Origin: JBFJKD01 sp041601945
GTDB taxonomy: Bacteria > Pseudomonadota > Gammaproteobacteria > Pseudomonadales > Porticoccaceae
Length of the DNA: 64,000 nt
Assembly: GCA_041601945.1 (NCBI GenBank)
Contig: JBFIHG010000003.1
Span: forward strand, 37,430-101,429
Direction of reading: 5' to 3'
Part shown: piece by piece, positions 8,432-18,091 of the stretch
Numbering within the stretch: the stretch's first letter is position 1
How the letters are laid out: each line of letters opens with the position of its first letter
Translations under genes and position numbers: made by a program
The notes under the pieces: model-generated
Told to the model about the DNA's origin: nothing
The model's database searches: none
Seen by the model: the letters and a program-made list of their open reading frames with translations, nothing else

Positions 8432-9238
8432 ATGGCCAATGCGGCACCCTCAACCTATCAAACACTGGCCATCGAACATAAAGATGGCGTCGACTGGGTA
8501 ACCTTGAATCGTCCGCAGCAATTTAACGCTATCGATAAAATAATGACCGCGGAACTACTCCAGTATTTTAGCGACTTGTATTTTAATCACGCAGTGCGCG
8601 TGGTGGTACTGCGTGGCGCTGGCAAGCATTTTTGCGTGGGTCTGGATCTAAACGATGCCGATCATATTTCCGCGAGTGTGCCCACGGCGCTACGCGGGCA
8701 GCGTGCCATTGCCGAAATTATTATGCGTATGCGTCGCTGTCCGCAACCGATTGTTACCCTGATGCACGGCGCTGCCACCGGTGGTGGCCTGGCGCTGGCG
8801 TTGGCGTCCGATGTGCGCTACGCCGCGCAGGGTGCGAAAATGAATGTCGCCATGGCAAAAATAGGTTTGACTGGTTGCGATATCGGTATCAGTTATTTTC
8901 TGCCCCGCGCCGTGGGCGCATCCAACGCGGCGGAAATGATGATGGGCGGACGTTTTGTCCAGGCTGACAAGGCCCTGCGTATCGGACTTGTATGCGACGT
9001 TGTGCCCCACGAGCAACTCGACGAAACCGGCAAGCAATTAACCGACGAAATGCTGGCCATGTCCCCGATGGGACTGCGCTTAACCAAAGAAGGGCTCAAC
9101 CTGTCTCAGGACGCCGGCAGCCTGGAGGCCGTAATCGCCATGGAAGACCGCGGCCAGGTGCTGTGCATCGGCCCCTATTTTGACGAAGGCATAGGCGCAT
9201 TTCTGGAAAAACGCTCCGCCAACTACTCCGACAAGTAG
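8432..9238 (+). CDS. Crotonase-superfamily enzyme (EchA-like, atypical active site)
   Basis: A 268-residue crotonase fold protein: VDWVTLNRPQQFNAID at the N terminus, the oxyanion-hole region HFCVGLDLND and GAATGGGLALALASDVRYA. The two glutamates used by true enoyl-CoA hydratases (in GGGCELA and PEIKLG of the mammalian enzyme) are replaced here by A121 and M141/A142. An aspartate at 150 in IGLTGCDIGISYFLPR is conserved in a set of actinobacterial and proteobacterial EchA proteins. It acts on an acyl-CoA but probably is not a simple hydratase; isomerase chemistry is possible. SD GGGAG precedes the ATG by 7 bases. It lies 18 bases upstream of the MFS-acyltransferase gene. Confidence 0.88.
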   Translation: MANAAPSTYQTLAIEHKDGVDWVTLNRPQQFNAIDKIMTAELLQYFSDLYFNHAVRVVVLRGAGKHFCVGLDLNDADHISASVPTALRGQRAIAEIIMRMRRCPQPIVTLMHGAATGGGLALALASDVRYAAQGAKMNVAMAKIGLTGCDIGISYFLPRAVGASNAAEMMMGGRFVQADKALRIGLVCDVVPHEQLDETGKQLTDEMLAMSPMGLRLTKEGLNLSQDAGSLEAVIAMEDRGQVLCIGPYFDEGIGAFLEKRSANYSDK

Positions 9239-9256
9239 CGACACGGCGCACCACGC

Positions 9257-11170
9257 GTGGAGCAATATCCACCTCAAAACCCGGAACGCAGTCAGTTTGC
9301 ATTGCTTAAATCCAGACGGTATTTGCCGTTCTTTCTTACTCAGTTTAGCGGCGCGCTAAATGACAATCTGTTTAAAAATGCATTGCTGGTGCTACTGGTT
9401 AGCGGCGGTCTGGCCGTCGGCCATGTGGATACGAATACGTTGGTCAACCTCGCGGCCGGATTGTTTATTTTGCCGTTTTTCCTGTTTTCGGCGCTGGCAG
9501 GTCAATTCGCTGACAAATATGAAAAATCGGCAATTATTCGCAAAGTAAAATTGGCGGAAATTGTGATTATGCTGGTGGCATGTGCTGCCCTGTGGTGGCA
9601 GCTGCCAGGATTATTGTTGGCGGTATTGTTTGCCATGGGCGCACAGTCCGCATTTTTTGGGCCGGTGAAATACGCGATCATTCCGCAACACCTTGATGAA
9701 ACGGAACTGGTGGGCGGCAACGCACAGGTCGAAAGCGGTACGTTTATTGCCATTTTATTGGGTACCATCGGCGGCAGTATGCTGGGCGGCCTCGCCGAAT
9801 CGCGTGCGCTGATTGGTGGCACGGTCATCGGGGTGGCGTTGCTCGGGTGGTTGTGCAGCAGGGCCATCCCCCGCGCCGAACCTAAAGCGCCAGAATTAGT
9901 CATCGACTGGAATGTGGCACGGGAAAGCTGGGCATTGATGAAAATGGCCGGCGAAAGAAAAGATGTACTGTTGTCGATTCTCGGCATTTCCTGGTTCTGG
10001 CTGATTGGGGCCAGTTACCTGACTCAGATACCCAACTTCGTGGTTTCGGTGCTGCATGGGGAGGCGCAGCTAATTGCCCTGGTGTTGAGTGCTTTTATCG
10101 TTGGAGTCGCGGGTGGTGCCCTGCTGTGCGAACGCCTCAGCGGTCACAAGGTCGAACTGGGATTAGTGCCCTTTGGTTCCCTGGGGCTGAGTATTTTCGG
10201 CATCGATCTTTTTTTTGCGGCGCAGGCCTATCAATTTGCGACGTCCGAGGAATTAGTCGGACCCCTGTCATTTGTTATGCGTGCCGAGGGCGTGCGAGTG
10301 CTTCTGGATCTTGCGCTGATCGGTATGTTCGGCAGTTTTTATATCGTGCCGTTGTACGCACTGATCCAGTTGCGCACAGCGCCGGAAAAACGCGCGCGGG
10401 TTATTGCCAGTAATAACATTATGAACGCGCTATTTATGGTGCTGGCCAGCATCTTTGGCATTTTATTTTTGGGTGTGGCAGGTTTCAGTATCCCGGAGTT
10501 CTATCTTGTTATCGCGGTGATGAATATTGCGGTGGCTGCGTTTATTTACGCTCAGGTGCCGGAATTTGCTGCGCGCTTTCTGGTGTGGTTACTGACCCAC
10601 ACCATGTATCGAGTGCGTCACACTGGCCTGGAACATATTCCTGAAAAAGGCGGCGCGCTGATTGCGAGTAATCACGTTAGTTATGTGGATGCCCTGTTGA
10701 TTGGTGGCGAAGTGCGACGACCGATACGGTTTATTATGTACAAGCCGATTTTTGATATTCCGGTGCTAAATTTTATTTTTCGGGTGGGGGGCGCTATTCC
10801 TGTATGTTCTCGCAGCGAAGATGAACAGGTATACAACGCGGCGATGGACAGCATTGCTGAAGGGCTGGCGCGGGGTGATTTGCTGGCAATTTTTCCGGAA
10901 GGTCAACTCACGCGGGACGGTGAGATGAATGAATTCAAGACGGGTATCGAGCGGATCATTCAACGCACTCCGGTTCCCGTAGTGCCGATCGCGCTACGTG
11001 GGTTGTGGGGCAGTTACTTTAGCCACAGCGGCCCGGGTGCTGTTAAAAATCCACTGCGGCGGTTTCGCAGTCGAGTAGTGGTAGCCGCCGGCGCGCCGCT
11101 AGAGCCGGAGAAGGTCAGCGCGGCACGTTTGTACGCTACCGTGCTGGCGTTGCGCGGCGCGGCGCAATAG
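9257..11170 (+). CDS. MFS lysophospholipid transporter / acyl-acyltransferase fusion (LplT-PlsC type)
   Basis: A 637-residue two-part protein starting at a GTG. Residues about 15-430 are a major facilitator transporter with some twelve helices (FFLTQFSGALNDNLFKNALL at the start is typical of LplT). Residues about 440-637 are a PlsC-type acyltransferase with NHVSYVD at 472-478 (catalytic His and Asp) and FPEG at 546-549. The domain order matches fused LplT-Aas proteins without the acyl-ACP synthetase part. The likely job is to flip lysophospholipid inward and re-acylate it at the inner membrane. It is immediately downstream of the crotonase gene. Confidence 0.9.
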   Translation: MEQYPPQNPERSQFALLKSRRYLPFFLTQFSGALNDNLFKNALLVLLVSGGLAVGHVDTNTLVNLAAGLFILPFFLFSALAGQFADKYEKSAIIRKVKLAEIVIMLVACAALWWQLPGLLLAVLFAMGAQSAFFGPVKYAIIPQHLDETELVGGNAQVESGTFIAILLGTIGGSMLGGLAESRALIGGTVIGVALLGWLCSRAIPRAEPKAPELVIDWNVARESWALMKMAGERKDVLLSILGISWFWLIGASYLTQIPNFVVSVLHGEAQLIALVLSAFIVGVAGGALLCERLSGHKVELGLVPFGSLGLSIFGIDLFFAAQAYQFATSEELVGPLSFVMRAEGVRVLLDLALIGMFGSFYIVPLYALIQLRTAPEKRARVIASNNIMNALFMVLASIFGILFLGVAGFSIPEFYLVIAVMNIAVAAFIYAQVPEFAARFLVWLLTHTMYRVRHTGLEHIPEKGGALIASNHVSYVDALLIGGEVRRPIRFIMYKPIFDIPVLNFIFRVGGAIPVCSRSEDEQVYNAAMDSIAEGLARGDLLAIFPEGQLTRDGEMNEFKTGIERIIQRTPVPVVPIALRGLWGSYFSHSGPGAVKNPLRRFRSRVVVAAGAPLEPEKVSAARLYATVLALRGAAQ

Positions 11171-11200
11171 CAGCGCGAATAATTAGCGACGGAGTAGCAC

Positions 11201-12472
11201 ATGACACTTTCGACTAAAATTTTACTTGGAATGTTGCTCGGCGTTGTGCTGGGCGCCGCGTTTAATGTTCTGTCGGCGCAATCGACCCAGGTAGCCCAGT
11301 TGTCCGGGTGGCTGGTCAGCAATGTGTTTGATGTGGTCGGGCAAATATTTGTAGCCTCCCTGAAGTTGCTGGTGGTGCCGCTAGTATTTGTATCTTTGGT
11401 CTGCGGTAGCAGCGCCATGGGGGTGAATGCGCGCATGGGTCAGATGGCGGGGAAAACCCTCGGGTTGTATTTGCTGACCACCGCGGTGGCAGTGACTCTG
11501 GCACTGTTGCTGGCCAACATGATAAATCCGGGCGAAGGTCTGACGCTGACCAGTACCAGTACTTACGAAGCACCGGTCGCGCCATCTCCCAAACAGGTTT
11601 TAATCGATATTTTTCCGACCAACCCCGTGCAGGCGATGGCCCAGGGCAATATGCTGCAGATTATTGTGTTCGCCATTTTAATGGGGCTGGCGATTACCCA
11701 CAGCGGCGCACCGGGCGGCAAAATTCTGGAATTTTTTCAGAACTTTAACGATGTCATTATGACCATGGTGTCGTTTCTGATGCACATGGCGCCTTACGGC
11801 GTGTTCTGCCTGCTTGCCAAACTGTTCAGCGAACTAGGTATTAGCGCCATTGCGGATCTTGCAAAATATTTTCTGGCGGTGGTGCTGGTTCTGTTTCTCC
11901 ACGGCACCCTGGTGTATGGATTTTTATTTACAGCCCTGGCGCGCCTCAACCCCTTGACACTCCTTAAAAACATTCGTCCGGCCCTGCTATTTGCGTTTAG
12001 CACCTCGTCGAGCAGTGCGACCCTGCCGGTAACCCTGAACGTCGCGCGGCAGCGAATCGGAATCGACAATTCAGTTGCCGCGTTTACGCTGCCCTTGGGC
12101 GCTACTATTAATATGGACGGTACGGCCATCATGCAGGGCGTCGCTACGGTTTTTATTGCACAGGCGTTTAACGTAGATATTTCCATGGGCGGTTATGTGG
12201 CCGTGGTGTTGACTGCCACGCTGGCGTCGATCGGCACCGCTGGCGTTCCCGGGGTGGGACTGATTACCCTGTCCATGGTATTACAGCAGGTGGGTTTACC
12301 GGTGGAGGGCATCGCGTTGATTATCGGTGTCGACCGACTGCTGGATATGCTGCGCACGGCGGTCAATGTTGGCGGCGATTGTATGGTCTCCACCGTGGTG
12401 GCGAAGAGTGAAAACCTGTTGGATACCACAGTTTTTAACGAAGTGTCCGACAAAGACCAATACACCACGTAA
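11201..12472 (+). CDS. Dicarboxylate/amino acid:cation symporter (DAACS family)
   Basis: A 423-residue inner-membrane sodium- or proton-coupled symporter. The family signature is clear: LKLLVVPLVFVSLVCG in helix 2-3, the serine-rich hairpin FSTSSSSATLPVTL, the unwound helix TINMDGTAIMQG (NMDGT motif) and the end GVDRLLDMLRTAVNVGGD with the substrate-binding Asp-Asn pair. Substrates of the family are C4-dicarboxylates, glutamate/aspartate or neutral amino acids; the sequence alone does not decide. It starts 30 bases after the fusion protein and ends convergently opposite the sulfotransferase. Confidence 0.93.
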   Translation: MTLSTKILLGMLLGVVLGAAFNVLSAQSTQVAQLSGWLVSNVFDVVGQIFVASLKLLVVPLVFVSLVCGSSAMGVNARMGQMAGKTLGLYLLTTAVAVTLALLLANMINPGEGLTLTSTSTYEAPVAPSPKQVLIDIFPTNPVQAMAQGNMLQIIVFAILMGLAITHSGAPGGKILEFFQNFNDVIMTMVSFLMHMAPYGVFCLLAKLFSELGISAIADLAKYFLAVVLVLFLHGTLVYGFLFTALARLNPLTLLKNIRPALLFAFSTSSSSATLPVTLNVARQRIGIDNSVAAFTLPLGATINMDGTAIMQGVATVFIAQAFNVDISMGGYVAVVLTATLASIGTAGVPGVGLITLSMVLQQVGLPVEGIALIIGVDRLLDMLRTAVNVGGDCMVSTVVAKSENLLDTTVFNEVSDKDQYTT

Positions 12473-12654
12473 TTTCAATATGCGTTGCAAGTTGGCGTAT
12501 TAAGGAATGAAGAACGCTTAGACAAATACCCTGTACATTTTTTTGGTTTGCAGGATAGCGCTAGTTTGCAGCCTCCAACAGCAGGGGCGATAGTAACTGG
12601 TGCCTCGCGCGACCTCGCGTAACAAAAATAATTTAATCGTCGGTCGTTTGCGTT

Positions 12655-13572
12655 TTAGCTGGTCTGGGGTAGATCGCCGGTTGACAGCCAGTGGGCGCAC
12701 TCCGTACCCAGCTCGGACACCGCCATATCTTCGTAGCGCTGACTTTGTGCAGCACTCAATGTATCGCGCCAACGGCCATTAGTACCTTTATTGATAAACG
12801 TCTGCGCACCGCCTTCCCAGAAGGCGCCGCCCACGGGCACCGAGCCGGCGGCATGATTTTTCATATAGTCAAAACTGCAATGTTCCACGATGGCGTCCCA
12901 GTTCAAATCGGCGCTAGAAATGTCGAGAAATTCGGCAATGCGCGCTATTTCTCCAGGCATGTCCTTGCGCAGTTGCGCGAAATGTACCAGGTGAACATTG
13001 GGCAAATCCCGCACTGCCCACCAGGACCGGAGGTTTTCCCAGAACGGCCAAAATGGATGTCCGTTTTTATCCAGCCACTCGTCGTAATACTGGGATATGG
13101 ACTGCGGTGGTTTATCGATGGGTGGGCCGACGCGACCGGGGGTGTCGTTAAGGGCCTCGTACCAGGCGGCATTGGCGTTGGCATGGTGGTTGTACATACT
13201 CCACAGGACATCCCGACCATCGCGGGCAATATAGAGATATTTTGCTCGCGGCGAAAAAACCAGTGCGTCCACGGGTAGATGGGTTTTCACGAAGCGACGG
13301 TGGCTTTGTGCTTCCAGGGCGGCTAGTTTAACGCTCTTGGGGGGTACGCGCAGATCTACCCAGGGAGACATTTCCGCCACCGGCAAATCTGACTTACCGT
13401 TAAATATCAGCTGTGCCACGATTTGTTGCATCCAGGTGGTTCCGGATTTTGCGTAGGTGGCGATCACAATATCATCGTCGCGAAATTGAAAATCGTTCCA
13501 CACGGTAGAATCAAAGTGGTGGTTGTGAAACTCACGTTGTTTCTGCGGCCAGGAAATCGTGTCTGCGGTCAT
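12655..13572 (-). CDS. PAPS-dependent sulfotransferase (sulfotransfer_1 family)
   Basis: A 305-residue cytosolic sulfotransferase. The 5'-phosphosulfate loop YAKSGTTWMQQIV and the 3'-phosphate motif RDGRDVLWSMYNHH are both intact, and a late GTNGRWRD (G-x-x-G-x-W/K region) contacts PAPS. The family moves sulfate from PAPS to hydroxyls or amines of small molecules; bacterial members are mostly uncharacterised. It stands alone, convergent with the symporter and followed by a 120-base gap before the pit gene region. No PAPS-making genes are nearby in the window. Confidence 0.9.
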   Translation of the reverse strand: MTADTISWPQKQREFHNHHFDSTVWNDFQFRDDDIVIATYAKSGTTWMQQIVAQLIFNGKSDLPVAEMSPWVDLRVPPKSVKLAALEAQSHRRFVKTHLPVDALVFSPRAKYLYIARDGRDVLWSMYNHHANANAAWYEALNDTPGRVGPPIDKPPQSISQYYDEWLDKNGHPFWPFWENLRSWWAVRDLPNVHLVHFAQLRKDMPGEIARIAEFLDISSADLNWDAIVEHCSFDYMKNHAAGSVPVGGAFWEGGAQTFINKGTNGRWRDTLSAAQSQRYEDMAVSELGTECAHWLSTGDLPQTS

Positions 13573-13693
13573 GCTACGTGCCTCCGTAAACCATTGATTT
13601 ATTAATTGAGTAGTGCAAGTTTCCGTTGTGGTGTCAGGACGTTGAGGTTAACTCCATGCCGAACCAATGTGTTGCTAAAAAGCCGGAAAATAT

Positions 13694-14968
13694 TTAGCTA
13701 AAAATGGCTTTAAACATTATAAAAAACACTATGGACAGGGCGGCACCAGCGGGCAATGTAATTAACCACGACATAAAAATGGTGCCCACCACCCGCAAAT
13801 TGATTGCGGCGATACCGCGCGCAATCCCTACGCCGAGTACCGCACCCACCAGCGTATGGGTAGTGGAAACCGGCAGGCCGATTCCGGAAGCCGCGACCAC
13901 GGTGGCCGCCGCGCCCAGTTCGGCGGCGAAGCCGCGGCTCGGGGTTAATTCCGTAATTTTTTTCCCGACTGTGGCCATCACCTTGAACCCGTAGGTGGCC
14001 AGGCCAATAACGATACCGAGTCCGCCCAGTAAAAGGATCCACGAGGGCATACTCGACTGACCGGCTACCGCACCCGACTTGACCACGTTAACGATGGCCG
14101 CGAGCGGTCCGACCGCATTGGCCACGTCGTTGGAACCGTGGGCAAACGCCATACTACAGGCGGTGAATATCATCAAAATGGCAAATACTCGCTCGACGCT
14201 GGCAAAGCGGTTAAAGCGGTCGGCGACTTCGTCTTTCTTGACACGGCTAAGTAGAACAGTACCGAGTAATGAAATCGCGGCACCAAATATTGCCGCAAAA
14301 AAAGCACATTCGGCGAAGCTCATGGAGACGCCGATATCCTTGAACACGTACTTAAGGCCTTTCAGGAGGGTGATCATCGCAATCAGAAAACCAACCCCGA
14401 ACATGTAAAGAGGTACGTAGCGCTTGGCATTGGCAAACGGGTTGGCGCTGTTCAGAATCAAAATCTGTACGCTGCGAAACAGGAAGTAAGAGATAATGCC
14501 CGCCAGCAGCGGCGAAACTACCCAGCTCGCTACGATGGTCCAGATTTTGTCCCAGTTGACGGCAGCGGGGGAAATACCGACCGCAGCGAAGCCCACTATT
14601 GCACCGACAATGGAATGGGTAGTGGAGACTGGCCAGCCCTTCATACTCGCGAAGAACAGCCAGGTACCAGCCGCCAGCAGTGAAGCCAGCATGCCATATA
14701 CCAGGAGTTCGGGGCTGTCTACCAGTAGTGCGGGGTCGATTATGTCATTGCGGATGGTCGAGGTGACTTCGCCGCCTGCGAGATAGGCGCCGAGAAACTC
14801 GAACACCATCGCAATTCCAATGGCCTGGCGAATGGTCAATGCGCGTGAGCCCACCGACGTACCCATGGCGTTGGCAACGTCGTTGGCGCCCACCCCCCAG
14901 GCCATAAAAAACCCCAGGACGCAGGCCAGAATAATCAGGGTTTGGCCGAATTCAGCGAATAACGCCAT
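13694..14968 (-). CDS. pit: Pit-family low-affinity inorganic phosphate transporter
   Basis: A 424-residue inner-membrane carrier of about ten helices. Both repeats of the PiT signature are present: GANDVANAMGTSVGSRALT near residue 27 and GSNDVANAVGPLAAIV in the second half, together with the paired PVSTTHSIVGAIVG and PVSTTHTLVGAVLG. It takes up metal-phosphate complexes with protons. The gene follows the DUF47 gene by 21 bases and shares its promoter. No Pho box was found in front of this pair, which fits the constitutive expression known for Pit systems. Confidence 0.95.
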   Translation of the reverse strand: MALFAEFGQTLIILACVLGFFMAWGVGANDVANAMGTSVGSRALTIRQAIGIAMVFEFLGAYLAGGEVTSTIRNDIIDPALLVDSPELLVYGMLASLLAAGTWLFFASMKGWPVSTTHSIVGAIVGFAAVGISPAAVNWDKIWTIVASWVVSPLLAGIISYFLFRSVQILILNSANPFANAKRYVPLYMFGVGFLIAMITLLKGLKYVFKDIGVSMSFAECAFFAAIFGAAISLLGTVLLSRVKKDEVADRFNRFASVERVFAILMIFTACSMAFAHGSNDVANAVGPLAAIVNVVKSGAVAGQSSMPSWILLLGGLGIVIGLATYGFKVMATVGKKITELTPSRGFAAELGAAATVVAASGIGLPVSTTHTLVGAVLGVGIARGIAAINLRVVGTIFMSWLITLPAGAALSIVFFIMFKAIFS

Positions 14969-14989
14969 GCTTATTTCCGGTGTGACTGG

Positions 14990-15670
14990 TTAGCGTGCTA
15001 GCAGTAACTGCAGGCGGCCACCGACTCGTTCCGCGAGATCGGCCAACTCACCAATACTGTCAATGATTTGATAAAGGAACATCACCTCCACTGGCGCGAG
15101 CGCAGTTTCCAGTTTGAACAGCCGGTGCCGAATGTCGCGCTCCAGAATATCCGTGCGATTTTCCAGTTCCGCGAGCTGCTCGATCAATTCCTCGACAAAG
15201 GTGACTTCGCTACCAGTAAAACCGGTTTCCAGCAGTTCGTCGAGTTCGTTGATAGCCTTGAGCGCCTGCTGCGTGGCCGAGATGGACGCGGCCAGAAATT
15301 CTATCACGGCATCTTGTAAGGTTTCGGGGACGCGCATTTGCCGACCCAGCATCAAGCCGGCAATGTCCTTGGCGCGATTAGCAATGTGGTCCTGCACGGA
15401 CAACAGTTCCAGCAAATCGGTACGCGATACGGGCATAAACAGCCCGTTTGGCATATGCAGCCGCAACTGTTTTTTGAGCTCGTCCGCACGTCGTTCGGTA
15501 GTATAGATGCGGTTGTAAACTTGTTCCGCAGCAGGCCAGTCGTTGGCAATCGAAGCGGTCAGAAAGTCCTGTAACGCTTCCGCGCACTCGACTACCGCTG
15601 TCATGTGCTCCTGCAGGGGCTTAATGGGAGATTTGCCGAACAGATTGTAAAGGGGATTGCCAAGGGCCAT
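14990..15670 (-). CDS. DUF47/TIGR00153 PhoU-like protein paired with Pit
   Basis: A 226-residue, all-helical cytosolic protein of the PhoU-like DUF47 family (TIGR00153). It begins NPLYNLFGKSPIKPLQEHM, a family start, and is rich in helices with conserved acidic and hydrophobic heptads. DUF47 genes are nearly always next to pit genes and are thought to gate or regulate Pit. Here it precedes pit on the same strand with a 21-base gap, and the promoter at 15696-15724 would drive both. Confidence 0.92.
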   Translation of the reverse strand: MALGNPLYNLFGKSPIKPLQEHMTAVVECAEALQDFLTASIANDWPAAEQVYNRIYTTERRADELKKQLRLHMPNGLFMPVSRTDLLELLSVQDHIANRAKDIAGLMLGRQMRVPETLQDAVIEFLAASISATQQALKAINELDELLETGFTGSEVTFVEELIEQLAELENRTDILERDIRHRLFKLETALAPVEVMFLYQIIDSIGELADLAERVGGRLQLLLAR

Positions 15671-15695
15671 TTTTATGTTCCGTTATCTAACCGGG

Positions 15696-15724
15696 AGTAT
15701 AGAATTGGTGCCGGCGTTTGTCAC
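15696..15724 (-). promoter_or_regulatory. Sigma70 promoter of the DUF47-pit operon
   Basis: On the minus strand GTGACA (15724-15719) and TATACT (15701-15696) are separated by exactly 17 bases, each matching five of six consensus positions. The -10 ends about 25 bases before the DUF47 start codon. There are no CTGTCAT repeats nearby. Confidence 0.7.
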
Positions 15725-15746
15725 ATGTTTCTCTTCGCAGTGGCAA

Positions 15747-17834
15747 CTACACCTGGGCATAGCGCTCCACGCCTCCCAGCCAGCGCCTGACGATGGCCGA
15801 AGCGATTTGAGGCTGCTTGCGCAACAGGGATTCGGCGGCAATTTTAACGTCAGGCAATAGCTGCCCGTCGCGCAGCAGATCGGCTATGCGCAATTGCATT
15901 TCGCCGGTTTGGCGCGTGCCGAGAAATTCGCCGGGGCCGCGCAATTGCAGATCCTTCTCTGCGATAACGAAACCGTCGCTGGTTTCGCGCATCACCCGCA
16001 AGCGCTCGCTGGCGTGCCGCGACAGCGGCGAACTGTAAAGCAGCACGCAGTGACTCTCAGCGCTGCCGCGCCCCACCCTGCCCCGCAACTGATGCAATTG
16101 CGCGAGACCGAGGCGTTCGGGGTTGTCAATCACCATCAAGCTGGCATTGGCGACGTCCACGCCCACTTCGATAACCGTAGTGGCCACTAATAGTTGAATG
16201 TCGCCCGCTTTAAATGCGGACATTACCGCGACTTTTTCCCTCGGTTTGAGGCGTCCGTGCACCAGGCCAATACTGAGTTCTGGCAGGGCAAGGCGCAGCT
16301 CATCGGCGGTAGCGGACGCGGCCTGAGCGCTCAGTAATTCCGATTCCTCGATTAACGTACAAACCCAATAGGCCTGGCGCCCTGCTCCGCAAGCGGCACG
16401 CACCCGCGCGACCACCTCGGCGCGGCGCTCATCGCCCACCACCACTGTGGTAACCGGACTGCGTCCCGGGGGTAGTTCGTCGATGATCGAGCAGTCGAGG
16501 TCCGCATAAGCGCTCATGGCGAGGGTGCGCGGAATGGGGGTGGCGGTCATAATCAGCTGGTGAGGCATATGCCCGGCAGTGCTTTTTTCCCTGAGGGCGA
16601 GGCGCTGGTGAACACCGAAGCGGTGTTGTTCGTCGATGATCGACAAGCCGAGTTTGTGGAACGTCACACCTTCCTGAAACAGCGCGTGGGTACCAATTAC
16701 CAGTTGAGCCTTGCCGTCGCTGATGGCTGCCAGCTGTGTGTCGCGGGCTTTGCCGGTTAATTTTCCGGTGAGCAGCGCGATACCGATGCCGAGGGGCGCA
16801 AACCAGTTCTCGAAATTATTGCGGTGTTGCTCGGCCACGATTTCGGTGGGCACCATGATTGCCGCCTGGTAGCCACCCCCAATTGCCTGCAATGCGGCCA
16901 GGGCAGCAACTAAGGTTTTACCCGAACCGACATCGCCCTGTAGCAGGCGCAGCATGGGTACTGACTGTGTCAGATCCCCGGCAATTTCCGCAGTCACGCG
17001 TTGCTGGGCACCAGTAGGCGAAAACGGTAAATTGGCGAAAAAGCGCTCCCGCAGGTCCTCGCACTCCGGCAGCCTGGGTGCGGGTTGCGCCTGCACACTG
17101 CGGCGCAGTTGTAACAGGCTAAGGTGATGCGCCAGCAATTCTTCGAAAGCCAGCCGCTGCTGCGCCGGGTGTTGCCCGCTGGCAAGTTGGTCGATAGGGG
17201 TGTCAGTGGGTGGGCGGTGCAGCAGGGTCAACGCGTCAGTGAGGCTGAGTTGCACGGCGCTTTCCCCGCTCCGGGCGGGCGTCGCACTGGATAAAAGTTC
17301 TGGAAGATTGTCGGGCGTCAACAACTGCAACGCCTGGGTGGTGAGTGCGCGCAGACGCTGCTGGGTAATGCCTTCCAGCGCGGGGTATACGGGTGTCAGA
17401 TTGGGGGCTAACGGTGCAGGGTTCTGTTGATCGAGACGCTGGTATTCCGGGTGGTACAGCTCCAGACCGGCGCGTCCCAGCCGCACTTCGCCAAAGCAAC
17501 GCAGACGGGTCCCCGCCGCGAGATTAGCCCGTTGCGCGGCGGTAAAGTGGAAGAACCGTAAAGTCGCAGTGCCGGTGCTGTCCTGAACCTTGCACATCAG
17601 GCTACGACGACGGCCGAATACCACTTCACACCCGCGCACCTGCCCTTCGATCACTACGGAGGTATTGGGCGTCAGGGCGCCGATCGGGGTAACCCGAGTG
17701 CGGTCCAGGTAACGGCTGGGCAGATGAAACAGTACGTCCTGCACTGTGTGTATGCCCAGACGGGCAAGTTTATCGCCAACATGGCTGCCCACGCCACGTA
17801 GTTGCGTAACCGGGATGTTATCCAGCGTCGGCAT
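15747..17834 (-). CDS. recG: RecG ATP-dependent branch-migration helicase
   Basis: A 695-residue DNA helicase that regresses stalled forks and moves Holliday junctions. The N-terminal wedge/OB domain runs to about 230 (GVGSHVGDKLARLGIHTVQDVLFHLP). Walker A GDVGSGKT is at 300-307, followed by the DEQH box (IIDEQHRFGVHQR), TATPIPRTLA (motif III), VHGRLKPREK, ATTVIEVGVDVANA and the QLRGRVGRG motif VI. The TRG hairpin region near the end is intact, and length is normal. It is the last gene of the minus-strand block before an intergenic region and the divergent dehydrogenase. Confidence 0.97.
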   Translation of the reverse strand: MPTLDNIPVTQLRGVGSHVGDKLARLGIHTVQDVLFHLPSRYLDRTRVTPIGALTPNTSVVIEGQVRGCEVVFGRRRSLMCKVQDSTGTATLRFFHFTAAQRANLAAGTRLRCFGEVRLGRAGLELYHPEYQRLDQQNPAPLAPNLTPVYPALEGITQQRLRALTTQALQLLTPDNLPELLSSATPARSGESAVQLSLTDALTLLHRPPTDTPIDQLASGQHPAQQRLAFEELLAHHLSLLQLRRSVQAQPAPRLPECEDLRERFFANLPFSPTGAQQRVTAEIAGDLTQSVPMLRLLQGDVGSGKTLVAALAALQAIGGGYQAAIMVPTEIVAEQHRNNFENWFAPLGIGIALLTGKLTGKARDTQLAAISDGKAQLVIGTHALFQEGVTFHKLGLSIIDEQHRFGVHQRLALREKSTAGHMPHQLIMTATPIPRTLAMSAYADLDCSIIDELPPGRSPVTTVVVGDERRAEVVARVRAACGAGRQAYWVCTLIEESELLSAQAASATADELRLALPELSIGLVHGRLKPREKVAVMSAFKAGDIQLLVATTVIEVGVDVANASLMVIDNPERLGLAQLHQLRGRVGRGSAESHCVLLYSSPLSRHASERLRVMRETSDGFVIAEKDLQLRGPGEFLGTRQTGEMQLRIADLLRDGQLLPDVKIAAESLLRKQPQIASAIVRRWLGGVERYAQV

Positions 17835-18091
17835 GGTCAGGACGTCTCAGGGTTGGCATCTCAGCTGTGACACTCAGGGGGTACGGGGTAAGTTTAATGG
17901 CGCGCAGCAAGGGCTGCCGAGTCGAAAAATTTATTGCTCATCATAGCGATTACCTGCCAATGGGTAAAATTCGTTGAACAAGCGCGTTGCGCGACTTGTG
18001 TTATCTTTTGGTATGGCGCACAGGCGCCACTGCCAGGTGAGTTATGTAACGCGGCGGCCGTAGTTAAATGCATTTGTAACCGGAGAGAATA

